DNA from: Mastigocoleus testarum BC008
Lineage (GTDB): Bacteria > Cyanobacteriota > Cyanobacteriia > Cyanobacteriales > Nostocaceae
Assembly: GCF_001456025.1 (NCBI RefSeq)
Contig: NZ_LMTZ01000107.1
Location: forward strand, 1-64,000
Direction of reading: 5' to 3'
DNA length: 64,000 nt
In this document: piece by piece, positions 56,944-64,000 of the stretch
Layout: the number at the start of each line of letters is the position of its first letter
Position numbering within the stretch: the first letter of the stretch is position 1
Program-made: the position numbers and the translations under genes
The notes under the pieces: generated by a model
What the model saw: only the letters and a program-made list of their open reading frames with translations
Database searches by the model: none
What the model was told of the DNA's origin: nothing

Positions 56944-57115
56944 ATCTATTAGCACTATATGTTGTACAAACATTTGTTTTGAAGCTAATGAAGTGCTAAT
57001 TTTCTAACATAGAGATCATATGGTAAATGAGTAAATCAAATTACCATATAATCTCCTATCAGACTAGGTGATTCCCAAATAAATTACCTATGATTAACTT
57101 TAGGGTGTTTGCTAA

Positions 57116-57355
57116 TTAGTCTCCACCACCAAAGATGCTTGGGTACTGCTGCTGAAGAAAATCGAAATACTGCTTTTGTAGAAATAGTTGATATGGGTCT
57201 AATCCACCAACTTGAGGACCACCAAATCCAGGAATCCCACCAAATCCAGGAATCCCTGGCTGTTGAGGAGCACCATCTCCACCAGCGATTGCTGCTTGCT
57301 CCTCTACATTCAGATCTTCTGAGATCAGCTCTTCGAACTGAGGACCATTATTCAT
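57116..57355 (-). CDS. Double-glycine leader peptide, copy 1
   Basis: 79-residue peptide, the most upstream of the three. Its leader is diverged (FEELISEDLNVEEQAAIAGG) while the core is nearly identical to copy 2 (GIPGFGGIPGFGGPQVGG and the LDPYQLFLQKQYFDFLQQQY tail). Strong core conservation beside a changing leader, with the Gly-Gly site fixed at residues 25-26, supports a real secreted product. Upstream it lacks most of the spacer repeat present before copies 2 and 3. Confidence 0.8.
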   Translation of the reverse strand: MNNGPQFEELISEDLNVEEQAAIAGGDGAPQQPGIPGFGGIPGFGGPQVGGLDPYQLFLQKQYFDFLQQQYPSIFGGGD

Positions 57356-58109
57356 TTCTGATAACCTCTAAATTGCTTTTGAATCACTCTAAAAGTTAGA
57401 GGAAATTGTTATTTCCTTAACTTACTCAATAGCATATATGGAAAAAGTGACAAAAACGGGACAAATTCTCTCCATATCGAAAAAAAAATTCATGCTCATT
57501 ATCGTCAATATTTATTTCAACAATATAGCTTCAAAATTTAACTACACTGTTGAAGTAAAAGTACTCACAAACGCAATTTTTATATGATGAGGGCTTATGT
57601 CGCTAGTGGTAAGTATCCTTAATTTACGGTGGTTTGGTCGCAAGTCATATCCATTTCTTCATTAATTATAAGCTATTTTAAAGTATTTATGAAGTTGACC
57701 TATAGACAAATGTGTTGACATATTTGATATGCAAACATAGAAAAAATCATATATCTCTGTATGTCGAGATAGTGTTCTTATGAAGATTGCATAAAAACTA
57801 TTTTATAAATTTATTTCTACTACTTTGAATTTGCTATCATAATTCAGTCTATAAGATAGATATAGAGTAGTTAGGAAAGCTCGAAAGTAACAAGATCGGC
57901 TTACTATTATTTATTCATTCATCTGCGGGTGATTTTATACCACGGGCTATCAAAAAAAATAATTGATTTTCTTGGCTGTATTCAAACAAATATCGGTCTT
58001 GAAGAAATGTCTTGCTATCAACGTACAATCAGTTAGTTTAAGTACTTAGTTATAAATAACGTGACACTATATTTTTCAACAATACTACTCCAACAATAGT
58101 ATCTACTGC
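57356..58109. other. Upstream region of the peptide array
   Basis: About 750 AT-rich bases with no gene seen. The first 70 bases resemble the array spacer (AAATTGCTTTTGAATCACTC, TTCCTTAACTTA) and then diverge. It likely contains the promoter of the first peptide gene. Confidence 0.4.
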
Positions 58110-58553
58110 TCAAAGAGGATATTTGCTGTGAAGATGTTTGCAATCTTGTTTTAGTATGCCAGACTTGATAGGAATAGAATTAGGTGATTGCTCGATAATG
58201 TCTTGGCACTGCACCTTGATCATATTAGGATTATAATCATCTTCAAAGTCTTCACCGCCCACCCCGTAGACAATTTCGGAAATCCCAGCCCAAAAACAAG
58301 TTGCTGCACACATCGCACAAGGTTCACAGGTAGAGTAAAGGATGTACCCTTCATTAAAAGATGAGGTTTTGAGACGGGAAGTTAATTTGCGAATTACGTT
58401 AACTTCAGCATGTGCTGTTGGGTCTGCATCTTGTTCTACGGTATTTCCAGCTTGTTCGACAATTTGATTATCTTTGACAATAACTGCTCCAAAAGGGGTT
58501 TTACTTTTTTCAGCTTGAGCGATCGCCACACGCATTATTTCTTCAGGGGTCAT
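58110..58553 (-). CDS. Nucleoside/guanine deaminase-like protein
   Basis: 147-residue zinc deaminase. HAEVNVIRK gives the zinc His and catalytic Glu, and CEPCAMCAA gives the two zinc Cys. GAVIVKDNQIVEQAGNTV and the end WAGISEIVYGVGGEDF place it nearer guanine deaminase/general nucleoside deaminases than tRNA adenosine deaminase TadA. The exact substrate is not certain. Confidence 0.88.
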   Translation of the reverse strand: MTPEEIMRVAIAQAEKSKTPFGAVIVKDNQIVEQAGNTVEQDADPTAHAEVNVIRKLTSRLKTSSFNEGYILYSTCEPCAMCAATCFWAGISEIVYGVGGEDFEDDYNPNMIKVQCQDIIEQSPNSIPIKSGILKQDCKHLHSKYPL

Positions 58554-58703
58554 AAAAAATCTCTGTTGGTTATGGTAGAACGTTTCAGTTATATCAATGT
58601 ATGTTGTTTGACACTTACTATCATAAGGAAGAGATTTCTAGAAGATTTAGGTGAATTTTGAATCTATACTTTTGGTTTTATAGATACTTTTGGTTTCATA
58701 GAT

Positions 58704-59921
58704 CTAATTTAAATTTTGGCTTAATTTATGAAATTCCTGAAAACAAAGATACATCGCACGGGGGACATGAAAACAACCTTTCCATTTACCACCCTTGAGG
58801 TTCAATAATACTTCACCACGACGGTTTAAATAACCAAACCACTCGCCATTTTCTGCATCGCTAAAGTGTGACCAAGTATAATCATGCATTTTTTCATACC
58901 ACTCCCAACATTCTTTCCGTCCTGTTAAGCGGTAACCCATCACCAATCCCACCAAAGATTCCAAATGCACCCACCATAGTTTTTGATTCCATTCCAACTG
59001 CTGGGGAGGGTTCCCATTGATGTCCATAAAATAGTACAAACCGCCGTATTCTTGGTCCCAAGCAAAATTCAGAATGTTGAGCATGACGTCAACAGAACGA
59101 TTAATTAGTTTATTATTATTACTTCTCTGAGCTATATCGATCGCAAACCACATAGCTTCCATTCCGTGACCGGGATTAATCAAACGTCCTTCGAAGGAAT
59201 TAATTTGCGAACCATCAGGAGCAACATTTTCTAACATCAATCCTCGTTCTGAATCGAGAAAATCATCCATAACTTCAGTTATGGTTGCATCTAAAATTTC
59301 CTCTAGGGTATCGCTTTGCAATAACCAAGCCATTTCCAAAGATAAGTTAGCCAAAATCATTGGTACAGCTAAAGCTTTCATTGGACGAGTACCGGGATAG
59401 CTTTTATTGTATTTACCTTTGGGGTTTTCTTTACGACGTAAAACGTTATTATAAGCTTGTAATGCGATATCCTTTGCCCAATCTTCTCCGGAGGCTAAAG
59501 CATACTGACTAAATGCCATAGCTGCGAAGCAATCAGAAAAGATATTATAAGGTTGCACCAAAGGATTACCTTCACGGGTAAGGGAAAAATACCAATTCCC
59601 GTCTAGGTCGCGTCCGTGTTGGGCGAGGAATTTTGCACCATTACTAGCAATTTTTAGCCAGTGATCGCGCTTATCAAGTTTGTTATACAGCATGGAAAAC
59701 AACCACACTTGACGGTTTTGCAACCAAATAAACTTGTCAGTATCGTAAATCCTACCGCTTCTGTCCAAGCAGGTGAAGTAACCACCTTTTTCCCAGTCAA
59801 CTGAATTTTGCTCCCAAAATGGAATTACATTCTTGAGAAGAGTATCTTTATAAAGTTCTGCAAGTTCTTCAAATCTAGATTTAATCACGCCGATAATTGT
59901 ATAAAAAAAACTAAGTAGCAT
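58704..59921 (-). CDS. AGE-family (N-acylglucosamine/cellobiose) 2-epimerase
   Basis: 405 residues, or 394 if the GTG at 59888 is the start; the latter removes a hydrophobic stretch unusual for the family. The (alpha/alpha)6-barrel pattern is clear: WEKGGYFTCLDRSGRIYD, KFIWLQNRQVWLFSMLYN, NIFSDCFAAMAFSQYA, INPGHGMEAMWFAIDIA with catalytic His, WDQEYGGLYYFMD and KLWWVHLESLVGLVMGYRLTG with a second His. It epimerises a sugar at C2 in the cytoplasm; whether N-acetylglucosamine or a cellobiose-type glycan is unclear. Confidence 0.92.
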   Translation of the reverse strand: MLLSFFYTIIGVIKSRFEELAELYKDTLLKNVIPFWEQNSVDWEKGGYFTCLDRSGRIYDTDKFIWLQNRQVWLFSMLYNKLDKRDHWLKIASNGAKFLAQHGRDLDGNWYFSLTREGNPLVQPYNIFSDCFAAMAFSQYALASGEDWAKDIALQAYNNVLRRKENPKGKYNKSYPGTRPMKALAVPMILANLSLEMAWLLQSDTLEEILDATITEVMDDFLDSERGLMLENVAPDGSQINSFEGRLINPGHGMEAMWFAIDIAQRSNNNKLINRSVDVMLNILNFAWDQEYGGLYYFMDINGNPPQQLEWNQKLWWVHLESLVGLVMGYRLTGRKECWEWYEKMHDYTWSHFSDAENGEWFGYLNRRGEVLLNLKGGKWKGCFHVPRAMYLCFQEFHKLSQNLN

Positions 59922-60176
59922 CGTTTATTTATGCTATTGCTGTTAAGCTAGCGTTTTGCTGCTTATTATTTAACTTTTCTTCAATTTTCTTAAACTCTGA
60001 ATAAGCAATTATAAAAAAGTAACGAAACATACAATTTAAGTCATCTCATGATTTATATTCTTGATTAATAATTCAGTACCGTACGTGTCAATTGTTTGAC
60101 ATTATACGTTTAGAATTATTTCTCTGTAAGGAAAAAATTAGTTAGCAAAATTCTGTTTTGAGGAGTGAATTGAATC

Positions 60177-61820
60177 ATGTGTAGAAATTGGATCGTCACA
60201 TGGTTAGGTCATCAATTTCTATTAAGTGCAACTTTATTGGGATTGTTCGGTTTAACATCAACTAGAACAATTGCGGCTCAGGAAAATATCAATATCAAGT
60301 CATTTACAACAGCTAATACTAACCAGAAGATACCTGTAAAGGGAATTAATAAACTCAAGCAAGAGCAGACACAGATTATATCTCAGGTCACATCAGTATC
60401 TCAGTTGTCTGATGTCCAACCTACAGATTGGGCGTTTCAAGCTTTACAATCTCTTGTTGAACGTTATGGCTGTATTGCAGGATACCCAAATAGTACTTAT
60501 CGCGGGAATCGTGCTTTAACACGCTATGAGTTTGCTGCAGGTTTAAATGCTTGCTTAGATCGTGTAAATGAATTGATTGCAACTGCAACAGCCGATATAG
60601 TTACCAAACAAGATTTAGCTTTATTACAACGCTTACAAGAAGATTTCTCTGCTGAACTAGCAACTTTACGGGGTAGGGTTGATAGTTTGGAAGCCCGTAC
60701 AGCAGAACTAGAAGCCAATCAATTTTCTACCACCACAAAACTTAAAGGGGAAGCTACCTTTACTCTTGCAGATACCTTTGGAGATGACACAGAAACTCAA
60801 GCGGTTTTTAATAATAGAGTTCGCCTCCAGTTAGTATCCAGCTTTACGGGGAAGGATAAATTATTTACTCGTTTAGCTGCAGGAAATATCGGTAACTCAT
60901 TTGCTGATGAGTTGGGTACTAACGAAGGACGTTTTGCTCACGATGGTGCTGCTAATAATGATGTGATTATTGACCGCTTGCATTATGTCTTCCCTGTTGG
61001 TGAAAAACTGAAAGTAACTGCAATGGCGAGTTTGGGAGCTCATCATTTCTATGCAGATGTATTTAACCCTGGCTTGAATACAGGTGGTGGTGGAACCGGT
61101 GCACTTTCCCGATTTGGGGAACGCAACCCAATTTACCGTCTTGGTATTGCGAATTCTACAACTGGAATTGGTTTCAGTTACAAGCTAAACAAACTAATCA
61201 AACTGGAGGGAGGTTATCTGGCTAAGAATGGTTCTGACCCTTCCAGTAAAGCAGGCTTATTTAATGGTAATTATTCTGCCATGGGACAAATTGTGGTGCA
61301 ACCAGCAAAACGATTTAAGTTCGGTCTCACCTACGTAAATGGCTACGATCCTGGTGATGGAACCTTTGCTTTTGGAGGAACGGGAACAAACTTTGCTAAC
61401 GGATTGCTTCCTGGAACAGAAGAAAGAAGAATTAATAGTAATTCCTACGGCGTTCAAGCTCAATTTGATATTAGCCCTAAATTTAGTATTAGAGGTTGGG
61501 GTAGCTTTACCGATGTTGATTTCAATGGAGGTGATGCAGAAATTTGGAATTATGCGATCGCACTTGCGTTCCCTGACTTGGGTAAAAAAGGTAGTTTAGG
61601 TGGAATTATTGCGGGTGCAGAACCCTATGCTGGTCGTCTCGACCCACGTCCTGCAGATTTTACTAATGACACTCCTTTACATGTTGAGGCATTTTACAGA
61701 TACCCAGTAAACGACAATATTTCCATTACTCCTGGTGTTATCTGGTTAAATGCTCCCAATCAAGATCGAGACAATGACGATATTTTTATCGGCACTTTGA
61801 GAACTACATTTACATTTTAG
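60177..61820 (+). CDS. SLH-domain/OprB outer membrane porin
   Basis: 547 residues. A signal peptide is followed by one SLH domain near 80-130 (DVQPTDWAFQALQSLVERYG, YRGNRALTRYEFAAGLN), which tethers to the cell wall. A coiled coil comes next (LATLRGRVDSLEARTAELEA, ~155-180) and then the OprB-type beta-barrel (~185-547). Such proteins are the major cyanobacterial outer membrane channels, several implicated in iron uptake. The final residues end in Phe (TFTF), as expected of barrel proteins. It is monocistronic. Confidence 0.92.
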   Translation: MCRNWIVTWLGHQFLLSATLLGLFGLTSTRTIAAQENINIKSFTTANTNQKIPVKGINKLKQEQTQIISQVTSVSQLSDVQPTDWAFQALQSLVERYGCIAGYPNSTYRGNRALTRYEFAAGLNACLDRVNELIATATADIVTKQDLALLQRLQEDFSAELATLRGRVDSLEARTAELEANQFSTTTKLKGEATFTLADTFGDDTETQAVFNNRVRLQLVSSFTGKDKLFTRLAAGNIGNSFADELGTNEGRFAHDGAANNDVIIDRLHYVFPVGEKLKVTAMASLGAHHFYADVFNPGLNTGGGGTGALSRFGERNPIYRLGIANSTTGIGFSYKLNKLIKLEGGYLAKNGSDPSSKAGLFNGNYSAMGQIVVQPAKRFKFGLTYVNGYDPGDGTFAFGGTGTNFANGLLPGTEERRINSNSYGVQAQFDISPKFSIRGWGSFTDVDFNGGDAEIWNYAIALAFPDLGKKGSLGGIIAGAEPYAGRLDPRPADFTNDTPLHVEAFYRYPVNDNISITPGVIWLNAPNQDRDNDDIFIGTLRTTFTF

Positions 61821-62488
61821 CTATTTGACAAGAAACTAAAGATTTTTTGTCAATAAATTGTGTAGAGATGTTCCACAGGACGTCTCTGCAATTATTCTGG
61901 GTTATTCTGAGATAAATAAACTTAAATCTCATTATGTTATACAAGTTATTAACTAACTTGTACAATTAAAAAACTTAGTGTGATACTGGCTAGAAATGAC
62001 GACGGCTAATTTTGAATAATTAATAGTAATTTCAAAAAGTACTGTTACACATCAATTCTTTAAATCTGTTCCCTATTCTCTATTCCCTATTCTCCGTTCC
62101 CTGTTCCCTTTCATAAACTTGGATCATAATTTTTTATACATAACTTGACGCTTTCAATACTAAATGTATGAAAAAAACTTGACTGCAGTGTTAATACTGG
62201 ATTAAATTCCAAGTTTTGAGATTACAAACTCAAAAAAAACAGTAAAACTTTAAACAAACATAATCAGAAATATACTTGTTTTTTTTTTGCTTAGATATCA
62301 TAAGGTAAGAGGAATATTTCCTTGGTATTATTTGATTGCTTCTGAGCAATTATATAACTCTGAAGATGTTACGGATGTTTATATAAGTGCGTTTTATACT
62401 AAAACCAAAAAATAAATTTCCCTATTCTCTGATAACAAGATAACAATCTGATTTATACTCAAACACCTAAGGATTAGTCGAGTCAAAT
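61821..62488. other. Spacer between porin and histidine kinase
   Basis: Contains a degraded palindromic repeat (GTAGAGATGTTCCACAGGAC then GTCTCTGCAATT, 61862-61893) and heptamer-like TTCCCTATTCTCTATTCCC repeats (62068-62110). No gene seen. Confidence 0.55.
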
Positions 62489-64000
62489 ATGTCTCCAGCT
62501 AAGTCATCTACGTCAAATGCAGATCCTCAAGACACGCTCATATCTCGGAAAACCATATTTAATAAATGGTTTAACAATCTGAAAGTAGGTCATAAAATCG
62601 GTTTGGGGTATACTGTCGCTTTGGGTATTGCTGTTATTGGTTCAGTTAGTGGAGTATTGATTGGAGATAGCTTCCACCAAAAGGCTGTACACCATGAAGA
62701 AGATGCGAATGAGGAATTTAGGCTGATCAATACTCTAAATCTGGAATTATTACAAACTCATCAACATTTTTTGATGTTTTCTGCTGTTTTAGATAGCAAA
62801 GAAAAGTTAAGAGAAAATAACGCTTTATTTGTTAAGCATAAAGAAAACTTTCAGAAACAATGGAAAAAATTTAAAGATAGTGAAGGTGGAACTGATGGGG
62901 AAGAAGAAGAAGAAGGTGAGTTAGAAGCAGTAGAAAACTTTCTGGAAAATCATGGAAGTATCCCAGAAAAATATGTTAAAGAAACAGAAAAACTGTTACA
63001 AGAAGTTAATATTCTTGATGTAGAACCAAAAAGTAGAAATGCAGTGAAGAAGAAGCTGCTGGATTTTAATGATGGTAATTTAATAATCGATGTAAATAAC
63101 TTATCGGATGGTTTAGTAGTTTTAAGCGATCGTCTTGAAGAAGAATATAATTTAGCAAAATCTTACACTCTGGAAGCTTATCAGCTACGGCGTCGAATAA
63201 TTTTTAGCGGTGTAATTATATCAATACTAATTGCTGCAATTCTAGCAATGTATGTAAGTCGTGCAATTACCTATCCCTTACAAAATACTACTAAACTTGC
63301 AAAAAGAGTTACTCAGGAAGAAAACTTTGACTTACAAATTCCTGTTTTGACTACAGATGAGGTTGGAGTTCTTAGTGAATCTTTAAATGAGTTAATTTCT
63401 AAAGTCAAACAATTATTAGAAGAGCACCAACTAATTAATAAAAATTTAGACGAGAAAAATATATATCTTGAAAAAACTCTACAAGAACTCCAATCAACCC
63501 AAGCTCAGTTAATTCAAAGTGAGAAAATGTCTAGTTTGGGTCAACTTGTAGCGGGAGTAGCACATGAAATAAATAATCCAGTCAGCTTTATCCACGGAAA
63601 TTTAGTTCACGCGACTGAGTATATCCAAGAGTTATTAGAACTACTTGCTCTTTATCAAGATTGTTATCCAACACCTTCCGAAGAAATTCAATCACAAATA
63701 GAAGCTATTGAGCTTGGGTTTGTTGTTAAAGATTTAACCAAGCTGTTAAAGTCGATGCAAGTAGGAACTAGCAGAATTCGGGAAATTGTATTATCGTTAC
63801 GGAATTTTTCTCGTCTTGATGAATCTGATTTCAAGCGAGTAGATATTCATGAAGGTATTGATAATACATTGATGATTCTAAGGAATCGTTTGAAAGCAAC
63901 TGAAAAACGCCCAGAAATCGAAATTATCAGAAATTATGGTGATTTACCCTTCGTTGATTGCTACCCCGGTCAACTCAACCAAGTTTTCATGAATTTGCTA
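62489..64000 (+). CDS. Sensor histidine kinase, cut by window end
   Basis: 504 codons are present and the frame is open at the edge. Membrane helix 1 lies at ~40-62 and a helical sensor region with an acidic patch (GEEEEEGELEAVENF) at ~63-235. Membrane helix 2 follows (FSGVIISILIAAILAMYVS, ~238-258), then a HAMP domain and a coiled coil. The HisKA domain carries the phospho-accepting His near residue 358 in VAHEINNPVSF. The sequence after it (RIREIVLSLRNFSRLDES and QLNQVFMNLL) begins the ATPase part. This is typical of cyanobacterial hybrid-type kinases; its partner regulator is not visible. Confidence 0.92.
   Translation, partial: MSPAKSSTSNADPQDTLISRKTIFNKWFNNLKVGHKIGLGYTVALGIAVIGSVSGVLIGDSFHQKAVHHEEDANEEFRLINTLNLELLQTHQHFLMFSAVLDSKEKLRENNALFVKHKENFQKQWKKFKDSEGGTDGEEEEEGELEAVENFLENHGSIPEKYVKETEKLLQEVNILDVEPKSRNAVKKKLLDFNDGNLIIDVNNLSDGLVVLSDRLEEEYNLAKSYTLEAYQLRRRIIFSGVIISILIAAILAMYVSRAITYPLQNTTKLAKRVTQEENFDLQIPVLTTDEVGVLSESLNELISKVKQLLEEHQLINKNLDEKNIYLEKTLQELQSTQAQLIQSEKMSSLGQLVAGVAHEINNPVSFIHGNLVHATEYIQELLELLALYQDCYPTPSEEIQSQIEAIELGFVVKDLTKLLKSMQVGTSRIREIVLSLRNFSRLDESDFKRVDIHEGIDNTLMILRNRLKATEKRPEIEIIRNYGDLPFVDCYPGQLNQVFMNLL

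Overview
The window looks like the chromosome of a filamentous, probably heterocyst-forming cyanobacterium (Nostocales type). It carries an allophycocyanin operon, cyanobacterial cytochrome c maturation genes, an SLH/OprB porin and an NB-ARC protein. The DNA is AT-rich, GCGATCGC (HIP1) sites are scattered through it, and the spacers hold the heptamer-like tandem repeats and small GC-rich dispersed repeats typical of that group. I do not name a genus.

Layout. 1-18 kb is mixed, partly accessory DNA: an NB-ARC ATPase without its usual C-terminal repeats, a 139-bp MITE, a Ser/Thr kinase-TPR gene split by a frameshift, sbcC, trmFO, a 1411-residue PLD/SNF2-helicase protein, an IS630 element inserted in a DUF5615-like gene remnant, and a pentapeptide-repeat membrane protein. 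18-24 kb holds a Cys-rich small protein, a GPH-type sugar symporter, an ECF sigma/anti-sigma pair, and a CcdA plus lipoprotein-thioredoxin pair. 24.4-30.2 kb is a complete pyrroloquinoline quinone (PQQ) locus: a 55-residue pqqA, a PQQ-dependent sugar dehydrogenase, pqqB, pqqC, a four-helix membrane protein, pqqD and pqqE. The locus therefore encodes both the cofactor pathway and a probable user of the cofactor. 30.6-35.8 kb is apcE-apcA-apcB-apcC, the phycobilisome core. 36-43 kb has a GNAT acetyltransferase, a GH74-like glycosidase and a membrane coiled-coil protein. 43.7-49.5 kb has ftsW, a signal peptidase with an added membrane region, and ccdA-ccs1 for cytochrome c maturation. 49.6-55.2 kb has queF, small conserved genes, the SRP RNA, a YciI protein, a 2H phosphoesterase, an LprI-like protein and a Gfo/Idh/MocA oxidoreductase. 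56.1-57.4 kb is a tandem array of three paralogous double-glycine leader peptides, which I consider the best candidate for an undescribed product. The window ends with a deaminase, an AGE-family epimerase, an SLH/OprB porin and the start of a sensor histidine kinase cut by the window edge.

The most notable items are the PQQ locus with its long precursor, the three-copy secreted-peptide array, the single-gene PLD-TIG-helicase protein, and the amount of small-repeat activity. That activity includes an in-frame repeat insertion in the sugar dehydrogenase, a frame-breaking one in the transposase, and a palindrome inserted in one copy of the peptide array.
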